Origin: an uncultured Oscillospiraceae bacterium
GTDB lineage: Bacteria > Bacillota > Clostridia > Oscillospirales > Oscillospiraceae
Length of the DNA stretch: 57,214 bases
Assembly: GCA_934655875.1 (NCBI GenBank)
Contig: CAKUHB010000014.1
Span: 1 to 57,214, forward strand
Reading direction: 5' to 3'
In this document: piece by piece, positions 48,349-57,137 of the stretch
Numbering within the stretch: position 1 is the stretch's first letter
How the letters are laid out: each line of letters opens with the position of its first letter
The notes under the pieces: generated by a model
Databases searched by the model: none
Told to the model about the DNA's origin: nothing
Seen by the model: the letters and a program-made list of their open reading frames with translations, nothing else
Position numbers and translations under genes: made by a program

Positions 48349-49536
48349 GTGTCCGGATTATCTGCCGTTGTCTTTGTGCCGGATGATACTGTCAAAACCG
48401 GATATGCCCGTCCAATGATGCTGCAGGCAATTATGGGGACGCCGCTGCTGTCGTGGCTGGCGCGCTCGCTGTCCGCAGGCGGCGTTGGGCGATTCTTTTT
48501 GGTCTGCCACGAACGGTTTTTGTCGGAGGCGAAGGGCTGCTTCCCAGAGGATGCGGAGCTCCTCTGCGCGCGTCTCGAGGAGACGGCCGACCAGCTGCAC
48601 GTGTTTTTATCCACTGCGGATGAGCAGGAGGAGGACGTCATCGTCGTCACCGGCCCCGCGATCATCGACCCGTTTGAGACGCACGAGGAGGATTTCTCCG
48701 GCGCGCCGGTCGTCAGCAACGTGACCTCGGTCAGCCGGCAGGCGCTCATGGACGCGCTCGACGAGACGTTTATCTTTACCGATTTTCTGAAGGATCACGG
48801 CGTGCCGTATACCGACCGCGACGGCGTCTACAGTGTCAGCAGCATGCAGCAGCTGGCCGAGTGGCAGCCGGTCCTGAGCCGCGGGATCCTCTATAACCTC
48901 GCCGCCGCCGGCGTCTCGATCTGGGACTATGACAACACCTACATCGAGCCGACCGTCTTTGTCGGCGCAGGCACGACCATCCTGCCCGGCACCATCCTGC
49001 GCGGCACGACGTCGATCGCCGACGGCTGCACCATCGGGCCGAACAGCTACCTGGAAAATGTCAAGGTCGGCGAGGGGACGAAGGTCAACGCGTCGCAGGT
49101 CTATGACTCCGAGATTGGCAGCGACACGACCGTCGGGCCGTTCGCCTATGTCCGTCCCGGCTCGCGCATCGGCAATCATGTCCGCTGCGGCGACTTTGTC
49201 GAGGTTAAAAACTCCACCATCGGCGACGGGACGAAGATCTCCCACCTGACCTACGTCGGCGACAGCGACGTGGGCAAGAACATCAACTTCGGCTGCGGCA
49301 CCGTGACCGTCAACTATGACCGGGCGCGGAAATTCCGCACCGTCATTGACGACAATGCCTTCATCGGCTGCAATACGAACCTCATCGCCCCGGTGCACGT
49401 GGGCGAGGGCGCGTATATTGCCGCCGGCTCCACCATCACCGACGATGTGCAGGCCAATGCCCTCGCTATCGCCCGCGCCCGCCAGCAGAGCAAGCGCGAC
49501 TGGGCGCTGAAGCACAAGCTGAAGGAAAACAAGTGA
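48349..49536 (+). CDS. glmU: GlmU-like protein: intact acetyltransferase half, degenerate uridyltransferase half
   Basis: This 395-residue protein has a C-terminal left-handed beta-helix carrying GlmU acetyltransferase features (GDFVEVKNSTIG, SHLTYVGDSDVG with the catalytic His, TVNYDRARKFRT, IGCNTNLIAPVHVGEGAYIAAGS). The linker QLAEWQPVLSRGILYNLAAAGVSIWDYDNTYIEP also matches GlmU. The N-terminal half is about 60 residues shorter than usual and lacks the LxAGxGTRM loop. In its place stands VFVPDDTVKTGYARP, and the metal Asp region reads VVTGPAI. The gene order glmU-prs-pth-mfd is the Firmicute standard. The start GTG 48349 has GGAAAGGGG 8 nt upstream. Confidence 0.85.
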   Translation: MSGLSAVVFVPDDTVKTGYARPMMLQAIMGTPLLSWLARSLSAGGVGRFFLVCHERFLSEAKGCFPEDAELLCARLEETADQLHVFLSTADEQEEDVIVVTGPAIIDPFETHEEDFSGAPVVSNVTSVSRQALMDALDETFIFTDFLKDHGVPYTDRDGVYSVSSMQQLAEWQPVLSRGILYNLAAAGVSIWDYDNTYIEPTVFVGAGTTILPGTILRGTTSIADGCTIGPNSYLENVKVGEGTKVNASQVYDSEIGSDTTVGPFAYVRPGSRIGNHVRCGDFVEVKNSTIGDGTKISHLTYVGDSDVGKNINFGCGTVTVNYDRARKFRTVIDDNAFIGCNTNLIAPVHVGEGAYIAAGSTITDDVQANALAIARARQQSKRDWALKHKLKENK

Positions 49537-49636
49537 TCGCAAACCCCCATGTATCCCCGGCGGCGCGTGCCGCCTGCAAATAAAAAACGACCATCATCAG
49601 AACAGAGAATATACACAAGAGAGAGGGTAATTTCAT

Positions 49637-50587
49637 ATGATTTCTCATGGTAAGAACGTCAAGGTCTTCTGCGCGAACGCGAACCGTCCGTTTGCCGAGG
49701 GTGTCTGCCGCAAGCTGTGGCTTCCTCTGGGCGACTGCACCGTGACCACGTTTGCCGACGGCGAGGTCTCCGTGACCATCAATGAATCTGTCCGCGGCAG
49801 CGACGTTTTCCTTGTTCAGTCCACCTGCAAGCCGGTCAACAACAACCTGATGGAGCTGCTCATCATGATCGACGCCTGCCGCCGCGCTTCCGCCGGCCGC
49901 ATCACCGCCGTCATCCCGTATTTCGGCTATGCCCGTCAGGATCGCAAGGCCAAGGGCCGCGACCCCATCTCCGCAAAGCTCGTCGCCAACATGATCGAAG
50001 CCGCGGGCGCTGACCGCGTGCTGACCATGGACCTGCACGCAGCCCAGATCCAGGGCTTCTTTGACATCCCGGTCGACAACCTGTTCTCCAACCCGATCTT
50101 TGTCAAGTATTACATGTCCAAGTTCGAGCATCCGGAAGAGATGGTCGTTGTCTCCCCGGACGTCGGCTCCGTCGCCCGCAGCCGTTCGTTTGCCAACAAG
50201 ATGGGCATGAATCTTGCCATCGTTGACAAGCGCCGCGAAAAGGCCAACCAGTGCGAGGTCATGAACGTCATCGGCGACGTCAAGGGCAAGAAGTGCATCC
50301 TCTTTGACGACATGGTCGACACAGCCGGTTCCCTCTGCAATGCAGCCAAGGCTATCGTTGAGATCGGCGGCGCGACCGAGGTCTACGCCTGCGCGACCCA
50401 CGGCGTTCTGTCCGGCCCGGCCAATGAGCGCATTGCAAACAGCTGCATCAAGGAGCTGACCTTCCTCAACACCATCCCGCCGCTCGAGGGCGCATGCAGC
50501 AAGATCAAGTATCTGGACGTTTCCCCGATCTTCGCGGACGCTATTCAGAGAATTTACGAAGAAAACTCGATGTCTGTTCTGTTCTGA
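49637..50587 (+). CDS. prs: Ribose-phosphate pyrophosphokinase
   Basis: This 316-residue PRPP synthetase makes PRPP for purine, pyrimidine, His and NAD synthesis. It has the flexible loop and RQDRK motif (GYARQDRKAKGRDPIS), the metal-binding DLHAAQIQGFFDIPVDNL and the PRPP loop CILFDDMVDTAGSL. GAGAGAGGG precedes ATG 49637. The 100-bp gap after glmU contains a small GGCGGC/GCCGCC hairpin. pth begins 9 bp downstream. Confidence 0.97.
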   Translation: MISHGKNVKVFCANANRPFAEGVCRKLWLPLGDCTVTTFADGEVSVTINESVRGSDVFLVQSTCKPVNNNLMELLIMIDACRRASAGRITAVIPYFGYARQDRKAKGRDPISAKLVANMIEAAGADRVLTMDLHAAQIQGFFDIPVDNLFSNPIFVKYYMSKFEHPEEMVVVSPDVGSVARSRSFANKMGMNLAIVDKRREKANQCEVMNVIGDVKGKKCILFDDMVDTAGSLCNAAKAIVEIGGATEVYACATHGVLSGPANERIANSCIKELTFLNTIPPLEGACSKIKYLDVSPIFADAIQRIYEENSMSVLF

Positions 50588-50596
50588 TTTTTATTT

Positions 50597-51193
50597 ATGC
50601 TGTTTCAGAGATCCAATTATGACTGGATGATCGTCGGTCTCGGCAATCCGGGGCAGCAGTACGCATCCACCAGACACAATACCGGATTCATGACCCTTGA
50701 CCTGCTGGCCCAGCGCCTGCAGGTCAAGGTTTCCAAAGAGCGCTTTCAGGCGCTGACGGCGCAGGCCGTCTATGAGGGGCAGAAGCTGCTGCTCGTCAAG
50801 CCGCAGACGTATATGAACGCGTCCGGTTTGTCTGTCGAGCCTGCGGCGCATTATTATAAGCTCCCGCCGGAGCGGATCCTCGTCCTGTTTGATGACATTT
50901 CGCTTCCCGTCGGCAAGCTCCGTATCCGGAAAAACGGCTCCGCAGGCGGGCACAACGGCCTGAAGTCCCTTATCTCCAGTCTCGGCTCCGACCAGTTCCC
51001 GCGGGTCAAGATCGGCGTCGGCGCCAAGCCGCACCCGGACTATGATCTGGCCGACTGGGTGCTGTCCACCGTGTCGAAGACCGAATGGCCGGATTACCAG
51101 TCTGCCATGGAGCATGCGGCGGACGCGGCGCTCTGTATCGTAAAGAACGGCTGCGAAAAGGCAGCCGCGGAATATAACGGAAAGCTGTTCTGA
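50597..51193 (+). CDS. pth: Peptidyl-tRNA hydrolase
   Basis: This 198-residue enzyme recycles peptidyl-tRNA. Its catalytic set is Asn17 (LGNPG), His27 (STRHNTGF), Asp (LFDDISLPVGKLRIRKNGSAGGHNGLKS) and a C-terminal VLS...lid. ATG 50597 is used although it lacks a clear ribosome site. Translation may be coupled to prs, which ends 9 bp upstream. A later in-frame ATG at 50627 (MIVGLGNPG) is possible. Confidence 0.94.
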   Translation: MLFQRSNYDWMIVGLGNPGQQYASTRHNTGFMTLDLLAQRLQVKVSKERFQALTAQAVYEGQKLLLVKPQTYMNASGLSVEPAAHYYKLPPERILVLFDDISLPVGKLRIRKNGSAGGHNGLKSLISSLGSDQFPRVKIGVGAKPHPDYDLADWVLSTVSKTEWPDYQSAMEHAADAALCIVKNGCEKAAAEYNGKLF

Positions 51194-51216
51194 AGGCGCT
51201 TTCCGGGGAAACGTGA

Positions 51217-51242
51217 CGCATAGGAGAAACGTCTCCTATGCG
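51217..51242 (+). terminator. Possible terminator of prs-pth
   Basis: An 11-bp perfect stem (51217-51227 / 51232-51242) with loop AACG lies 23 bp after the pth stop. The following bases are only moderately T-rich, so termination may be partial. Confidence 0.5.
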
Positions 51243-51269
51243 CGTTGCCTGTTTGTCTGAAACTTCTGA

Positions 51270-51487
51270 GGCAGCACCGCGCAATTGCGTCTGCGCGCTT
51301 CGACGGATCTTTTCCGCCAATTCTGCGGTTTGAAAAGCTTGAAATATTGCGCAGCCGTTGGCGACAAAGGAGCCTTACGGATGCGGCATGCCCCTTGCGG
51401 GTACATACAGTATTCCTGCGCTTCTCAAACCTTGCCTTGACGAAAAATCTCTCGTCGAATCTGCTTGCCGAATTGCGCGGTGCTGCC
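51270..51487. repeat. 218-bp imperfect palindromic element
   Basis: GGCAGCACCGCGCAATT (51270-51286) and its exact complement (51471-51487) bound the block. Inside, the two arms keep matching in inverted order for roughly 70 bp (for example TTCGACG with CGTCGAA, and GGTTTGA with TCAAACC), leaving a short centre near 51375. It encodes no protein. It fills the pth-mfd gap and resembles a MITE that would fold into one long hairpin. Confidence 0.6.
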
Positions 51488-51515
51488 TTGATTTTTTGTT
51501 TTTTAGGAGAAAACC

Positions 51516-54500
51516 ATGAACGTTCTGCTTCAGTTCCTGCAAAAAAGCCCGGATTATATGCAGCTGCTCCAGACGGTGGAGTCGCGGCAGGCCGCGGCGG
51601 TCTCGGGGCTCAGTCAGGCGCCGCGCAGCCATGTGCTTGCGGCGCTGCACGAGCATTCGGGCCGGCCGCTTGTGGCCGTGTGCCAGGATGATCTGGCGGC
51701 CGGACGGCTGGCGGCGGAGCTGGGCGCGTTCCTTGGCGAACAGCCGCCGATCCTGCCGTCGCGCGAGCTGACGCTCGCGGGCGCGATCGGCGTGTCGCGC
51801 CAGTGGGAGCAGAAGCGGCTGCGGCTTCTATACGATCTGGCGCAGGGCCGCGTGCCGGTGCTGGTCGCGAGCCTTGACGCGCTGCTTCTGCGCACGATGC
51901 CGCGGGAGGTATTGTTCAAGGCGTCCGTGACGCTCAAGTGCGGGGCGGAATACCGCATGGAGGAGCTGATCGACCGGCTGACGCGCGCGGGCTATACGCG
52001 GGCGAGTCTTGTCGAGGGCGTGGGACAGTTCGCGCTGCGCGGCGGCATTCTGGACGTCTATTCGCCCGCGCAGGAAAAGCCGCTGCGTGCGGAGTTTTTC
52101 GGCGACGAGCTGGACACCATGGGCTATTTTGACCCCATCACCCAGCGGCGCACGGAAAACGTGGACGAAGCGATCCTTCTGCCCGTGGCGGAGACGGAAG
52201 CACACCTGCACCCGCAGGGCATAGAGGGCCTGTGCGGCGACCTGCGCGCGCTCATCCAGCGCCAGCAGCGCCGGAAAACGCCCAATCAGGCGCTCATCCA
52301 GACCTTGCAGAAGGACTGCGAAGCGCTGGAAAACGAGACGCTTTTCGCGAGCGCCGACCGCTATATGGCGCTCATTTACCCGGACTTCACGACGGCTGCC
52401 GACTATCTGTCGCAGGACGCCGTGGTCGCGTTCTGCGACCATGGCAATTTGCAGCGCGCGGAAAAGGACCGGTCGGAGGAATTTGGCCTGCTGCTCGATT
52501 CGTTCTTGACCAGCGGCACGCTCTGCGGCGAGCTGTGTGATTTCTACTGCTCGTTTGAGGAGCTGGCCGCCCGCCTGCGCGACCGGGCCGTCATCTACTG
52601 CGACGGCTTCCTCGCCGCGAGGTACCCCGAGAGCCTGCCGCCCAAAAAGCTCCTGTCCTTCACGGCGCGGCAGCTGCCGGGCTACGGCGGAAGTCTGGAG
52701 ACGGCGGCAGCCGACCTCAAGAGCTACAGCTCCAACGGCTATGGCTCGATCGTCCTGTGCGGCGGCCAGCGGCGCGGCGAGATCCTAAAGGATCTGCTGG
52801 CGCGGAGCGGCCTGAACGCCCTGCTGGCGTTCCCGCTGACGAAGCTGCCGCAGGAAGGGCAGATCCTGATTGCGGGCGGGTCGCTGCCTGCGGGACTGGA
52901 ATACCCGACCCTGAAATTTGCCATCTTAACAGAGGGGCAGATCGCCGTCCGGCAGGAGCGCAAAAAGGTGCGCGTGCCGAAAAAGGCCACGAACCGCAAA
53001 AAGCTCGATTCGTTCACCGATCTCACGCCCGGCGATCTTGTTGTACACGAGCATCACGGCATTGGCCGCTATGTCGGCATGGAGCAGCTGAAGGTCGGCG
53101 GCGTGACGAAGGACTATGTCAAGATCGCCTATCAGGGGACGGACTGCCTGTATGTCCCGGCCACGCAGCTCGATCTTGTCAGCAAGTATATTGGCGCGGG
53201 CGAGGATACGCCCGTGCGGCTCAATAAGCTCGGCGGCGACCAGTGGCAGAAGACAAAGGCGAAGGCCAAGGCCGCAGCCAAGGATCTGGCCGCGGGTCTT
53301 ATCAAGCTCTACGCCGAACGCAAGCGGCTGCCGGGCTTCGCCTTCGCGGCGGATTCGCCGTGGCAGCAGGAGTTTGAGGAGAGCTTTGAATACGCGGAGA
53401 CTGACGATCAGCTGCGCTGCATCGATGAGATCAAGCGCGACATGGAGTCGCCCGCGCCCATGGATCGGCTGCTCTGCGGCGACGTCGGCTTCGGCAAGAC
53501 GGAGGTCGCGCTGCGCGCGGCCATGAAGTGCATCCTGGACGGCAAGCAGGTGGCGATTTTAGTCCCGACGACCGTCCTGGCGCAGCAGCACTATCTGACG
53601 GCCATGCGCCGCTTCGCGACGTTCCCGGTCACGATCGACGTGCTCTCGCGCTTCCGCACGCCCGCGCAGATCAAAAAGACGCTCTTTGATCTGCAATCCG
53701 GCAAGATCGATCTCATCGTCGGCACGCACAAGCTTTTGCAGAAGGAGATCCACTTCAAGGATCTGGGCCTTCTCATCGTCGATGAGGAGCAGCGCTTCGG
53801 CGTGACGCACAAGGAGCGGCTGAAGGAACTTTCCCGCGGCGTGGACGTCTTAACATTATCGGCAACGCCGATCCCGCGCACGCTCAATATGGCCCTGTCC
53901 GGCCTTCGTGACATGTCCACCATCGAGCAGCCGCCGCAGGACCGCTATCCCGTGCAGACGTTCGTTCTGGAGCATCAGGACGGCATTCTGGACGAAGCCA
54001 TGCGGCGCGAGCTGTCCCGCGGCGGGCAGGTCTATTATCTCCACAACCGCGTGGAATCCATCGACCAGTGCGCGGCGAAGATCAAGCAGCGAATCCCCGA
54101 AGCGGAGATCGCCGTCGCCCACGGCAAGATGAACGAGGAGCAGCTGGGTGACGTCATGCAGTCGATGTCGAACGGCGAAATTCAGATTCTTGTCTGCACG
54201 ACGATCATCGAGACGGGCATCGACATTCCGAACGTCAATACCCTCATCATCGAGGACGCCGACAAACTCGGCCTTGCCCAGCTGCACCAGATCCGCGGCC
54301 GCGTGGGCCGCTCCAGCCGCCACGCGTATGCGTATCTCACGTTCCGCAAGGGGAAGGTTCTCTCCGAGATCGCGGAAAAGCGGCTCGACACCATCCGCGA
54401 ATACGCGGAGTTCGGCTCCGGTTTCAAGATCGCCATGCGCGATCTGGAGATCCGCGGCGCGGGCGATCTGCTCGGCGCGGAGCAGTCCGGCCACATGATG

Positions 54501-55037
54501 ACCGTGGGCTATGACATGTATCTGAAGCTTCTCGAGGACGCGGTGCTCGAAGAGCGCGGCGAGGAAGCACAGAAGGAGCCGGAATGCACCGCCGATCTCA
54601 CCGTCACGGCCAACATCAACAAGGACTACGTCTCCTCCGGCGAGCAGCGCATGGATCTTTACCGCCGCATGGCGGCCATCCGCACGCAGGAGGATGCCGA
54701 CGAGCTGCTCGACGAGATCGTCGACCGCTTTGGCGATCCCCCAAAGGGCGTCATGAACCTCATCGCCATCGCGCTTCTGCGCGCGCGGGCGGCTGCCGCC
54801 GGTATCACCGAGATCGCGCAGAAGGATGGCGCGATCCTGCTCTCGCTTGCGACGATGGACTTCGCGGCCATCTCCGGCTGCTGCGCGGAAGCGGCGTTCA
54901 AGGGGCGGATATTCTTCTCGGCCGGGAAGGTGCCGATGCTGTCTGTGAAGCTCAAAAAGGGCGAGGACCCCCTGAAGCTTGCGACGCAGCTTGTCGGCGT
55001 ATATGCGGCTTTGCGGGCGCAGACGGCGGGAAACTGA
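51516..55037 (+). CDS. mfd: Transcription-repair coupling factor Mfd
   Basis: This 1173-residue translocase removes stalled RNA polymerase and recruits UvrA. It has UvrB-like N-terminal modules (LPSRELTLAGAIGVSRQWEQKRLRLLYDL; RGGILDVYSPAQEKPLRAEFFGDELD), the CarD-like RNA polymerase interaction domain (LTPGDLVVHEHHGIGRYVGMEQL, about residue 500-570), helicase Walker A GDVGFGKTEVALRAA (around 653-667), the DEEQ box, the TRG motif and a C-terminal D7 domain. TTAGGAGAAAACC precedes ATG 51516. The length is typical. Confidence 0.97.
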   Translation: MNVLLQFLQKSPDYMQLLQTVESRQAAAVSGLSQAPRSHVLAALHEHSGRPLVAVCQDDLAAGRLAAELGAFLGEQPPILPSRELTLAGAIGVSRQWEQKRLRLLYDLAQGRVPVLVASLDALLLRTMPREVLFKASVTLKCGAEYRMEELIDRLTRAGYTRASLVEGVGQFALRGGILDVYSPAQEKPLRAEFFGDELDTMGYFDPITQRRTENVDEAILLPVAETEAHLHPQGIEGLCGDLRALIQRQQRRKTPNQALIQTLQKDCEALENETLFASADRYMALIYPDFTTAADYLSQDAVVAFCDHGNLQRAEKDRSEEFGLLLDSFLTSGTLCGELCDFYCSFEELAARLRDRAVIYCDGFLAARYPESLPPKKLLSFTARQLPGYGGSLETAAADLKSYSSNGYGSIVLCGGQRRGEILKDLLARSGLNALLAFPLTKLPQEGQILIAGGSLPAGLEYPTLKFAILTEGQIAVRQERKKVRVPKKATNRKKLDSFTDLTPGDLVVHEHHGIGRYVGMEQLKVGGVTKDYVKIAYQGTDCLYVPATQLDLVSKYIGAGEDTPVRLNKLGGDQWQKTKAKAKAAAKDLAAGLIKLYAERKRLPGFAFAADSPWQQEFEESFEYAETDDQLRCIDEIKRDMESPAPMDRLLCGDVGFGKTEVALRAAMKCILDGKQVAILVPTTVLAQQHYLTAMRRFATFPVTIDVLSRFRTPAQIKKTLFDLQSGKIDLIVGTHKLLQKEIHFKDLGLLIVDEEQRFGVTHKERLKELSRGVDVLTLSATPIPRTLNMALSGLRDMSTIEQPPQDRYPVQTFVLEHQDGILDEAMRRELSRGGQVYYLHNRVESIDQCAAKIKQRIPEAEIAVAHGKMNEEQLGDVMQSMSNGEIQILVCTTIIETGIDIPNVNTLIIEDADKLGLAQLHQIRGRVGRSSRHAYAYLTFRKGKVLSEIAEKRLDTIREYAEFGSGFKIAMRDLEIRGAGDLLGAEQSGHMMTVGYDMYLKLLEDAVLEERGEEAQKEPECTADLTVTANINKDYVSSGEQRMDLYRRMAAIRTQEDADELLDEIVDRFGDPPKGVMNLIAIALLRARAAAAGITEIAQKDGAILLSLATMDFAAISGCCAEAAFKGRIFFSAGKVPMLSVKLKKGEDPLKLATQLVGVYAALRAQTAGN

Positions 55038-55090
55038 AATTATTAATAGAAAATTCAGAATTATCCGGCCTGTTCCTGTCTGCTATGCCG

Positions 55091-55119
55091 TTGCAAAAAA
55101 CCGACGTTTTATGTATAAT
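55091..55119 (+). promoter_or_regulatory. Promoter of the VanW-family gene
   Basis: TTGCAA (55091-55096), an exact 17-bp spacer and TATAAT (55114-55119), located 54 bp after the mfd stop. Confidence 0.88.
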
Positions 55120-55173
55120 ACAGACACTCAACAGATTATGTCGCCCTGTGGCTTTTGAATAGGAGGGATTCTT

Positions 55174-57009
55174 ATTAGAAAGAAAGGCAGATTCGAGGCC
55201 AGCCGCCCCGCGGTGCATCGGACCTCGGCAGAAAAAGCGGCCAGCGCGCCGAAAAAGCACAGCTCCGGCCCGTCCGGCAAAAAGATCGGCATTATCATCG
55301 GCTGTGTGGCGCTGCTGGCGGTGCTCGGCGTATGTACCTATGGCTTTATCCTGAAGGGAAGCAGTGAGATCTTCCCGAATGTCTATGTCGCGGGCGTGGA
55401 CGTCGGCGGACTGAAGCGCGACGCGGCCATCAACGCGGTCAAGACTGCGGTCGAGCAGCAGACGGCCAGCGACACGCTGACGGTCGTCCTGCCGGATCGG
55501 ACGATCGAGTTTACACCGGAGATCACGAACGTCGCCCTCAATCCGGAGGAAGCGGCGGACGCGGCCATGAGCTATGGCCGCGACGGCGGCCCCATCAAGG
55601 CGCTTATCACGTATCAGAAGGCAAAGAAGAACCGGCAGGATATCTCGCTGGAATCCGGCAAGAATCTGGATACAACGTATATCCGCGATCTCATCGACCA
55701 GACGGCCCGCGCCTGCGCGTCCGAGAAGATCGACCCGATCGTCACCGTGGATGCCGACGCGAAGACCGTCACAGTCGTGACCGGCTCGCCGGAGATCCGG
55801 CTGGACGCCGACAAGCTCTATGACGAGGTCGTCGCCCGGTTTGAAAACGGCGATTTCTCCGAGCTGAAATTCGACTATGACACCGTCCCCTGTGAGCCGG
55901 TTGATCTGCAAAAGTATTACGACCAGTTCGCGACCGAGATGAAGGACGCGTACTACGACGAGGAGAAGAAGGAGCTTGTGGCCGAAAAGGTCGGCTTCGG
56001 CTTTGACGTGTCGTATTACACGCAGCAGATCGCCATGGCGGACGCCGGCACGACGATCACCATTCAGGCCGAGGAGATGCAGCCGGAGGTCACGCTGGCG
56101 GATCTGGAAAAGGAATACTTCGCCGACGTGCTCGGCTCCTGCGACAGCCCGCATACCGCGCAGGCCGGCCGCACCAAGAACCTGGAGCTCGCCTGCAAGG
56201 CCATCGATGGCACCATCCTGAACCCCGGCGACGAATTCTCGTTCAACAAGATCGTCGGCGAGCGCACGGCCGAGAAGGGCTACCAGAAGGCCATCGTCTA
56301 CCAGACCGGCGGCAAGAGCGAGGCCGAGGAGGGCGGCGGCGTCTGCCAGGTCGCCTCGACCATCTACACCGCCTGCCTCTACGCCGACCTCAAGGTCACC
56401 GAGCGGGCCCCGCACATGTTCACCGTCACCTATGTCCAGCTGGGCATGGACGCGACGATCTACTGGGGCAACCTCGACTATAAGTTCGTCAACAGCACCG
56501 ACCATCCGCTGCGCATCGACGCGTCGGTCTCCGGTGGCTACGTCCACATCAAGCTCATGGGCACCACGCCGAAGGATAAGAGCTACGACCACATCGTCCT
56601 GCACAACGAGGTCATCGCCACCCGCCAGCCGAAGACCGTCATCGACGGCACGGAGACCGAGATCACTGACGCCGGGACCGGCGTGGACGAGAACGGCAAT
56701 ACTGTCAATCTCGTCGTCGACAAGCAGGGAAACAAGTACGTCAAGGGCGAGATGGTCAACTACGCCTACACCGGCAAGACCGTCAAGGCCTACCGCGACT
56801 ACGTGGACGCGAGCGGCAAGGTCCTGAAGACCGAGCTGCTGCACACGGATACGTACAAGCACCGCGATACGTCGTACAAATGCACGCCGTACGTCGAGCC
56901 GGAGATCCCGGAGGAACCCGATATTCCGACCGATCCCGACGATCCGACGATCCCCACCGAGCCGACAGAGCCGACTGACCCCATCGACCCGATCAACCCG
57001 TGGGATTAA
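55174..57009 (+). CDS. VanW-family surface protein, probable ATT start
   Basis: This protein of about 611 residues has a basic N-terminus, one membrane anchor (IGIIIGCVALLAVLGVCTYGFIL), PG-binding-4-like domains (NVYVAGVDVGGLKRDAAINAVK... and a second copy), a VanW domain (NLELACKAIDGTILNPGDEFSFNKIVGERT; GGGVCQVASTIYTACLYA), a G5-like stretch and a Pro/Thr/Glu-rich tail. Its role in the envelope is unknown, and linkage to vancomycin resistance is not implied. AGGAGGG (55161-55167) is 6 nt from ATT 55174, which starts the natural sequence (M)RKKGRFEA. The next usable codon is GTG 55213, with no ribosome site. Confidence 0.88.
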   Translation: MRKKGRFEASRPAVHRTSAEKAASAPKKHSSGPSGKKIGIIIGCVALLAVLGVCTYGFILKGSSEIFPNVYVAGVDVGGLKRDAAINAVKTAVEQQTASDTLTVVLPDRTIEFTPEITNVALNPEEAADAAMSYGRDGGPIKALITYQKAKKNRQDISLESGKNLDTTYIRDLIDQTARACASEKIDPIVTVDADAKTVTVVTGSPEIRLDADKLYDEVVARFENGDFSELKFDYDTVPCEPVDLQKYYDQFATEMKDAYYDEEKKELVAEKVGFGFDVSYYTQQIAMADAGTTITIQAEEMQPEVTLADLEKEYFADVLGSCDSPHTAQAGRTKNLELACKAIDGTILNPGDEFSFNKIVGERTAEKGYQKAIVYQTGGKSEAEEGGGVCQVASTIYTACLYADLKVTERAPHMFTVTYVQLGMDATIYWGNLDYKFVNSTDHPLRIDASVSGGYVHIKLMGTTPKDKSYDHIVLHNEVIATRQPKTVIDGTETEITDAGTGVDENGNTVNLVVDKQGNKYVKGEMVNYAYTGKTVKAYRDYVDASGKVLKTELLHTDTYKHRDTSYKCTPYVEPEIPEEPDIPTDPDDPTIPTEPTEPTDPIDPINPWD

Positions 57010-57026
57010 CATGCAAACCCAACACA

Positions 57027-57058
57027 AAGCGGCAGCCCGGATATCCGGACTGCCGCTT
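57027..57058 (+). terminator. Terminator of the VanW-family gene
   Basis: AAGCGGCAG-N-CCGGAT pairs with ATCCGG-N-CTGCCGCTT (57027-57041 / 57043-57058), with one mismatch. It is followed by a T-rich tract. It also faces the minus-strand gene at the window end. Confidence 0.7.
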
Positions 57059-57137
57059 GCTGCTATATTTTGTTTTGTATCGAAACTCAGGCAATCCATT
57101 CAGGATAGATGGAAGCTGAAATATAGCTGAGAGAAAC

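Noticed and set aside
55174..57009. Vancomycin resistance gene
   Set aside because: The VanW domain occurs in many surface proteins of Firmicutes. No vanHAX-type genes are present.
54952..57099. 715-codon minus-strand open frame opposite the VanW-family gene
   Set aside because: The plus strand has a promoter, ribosome site and recognisable domains. The minus frame has none of these.
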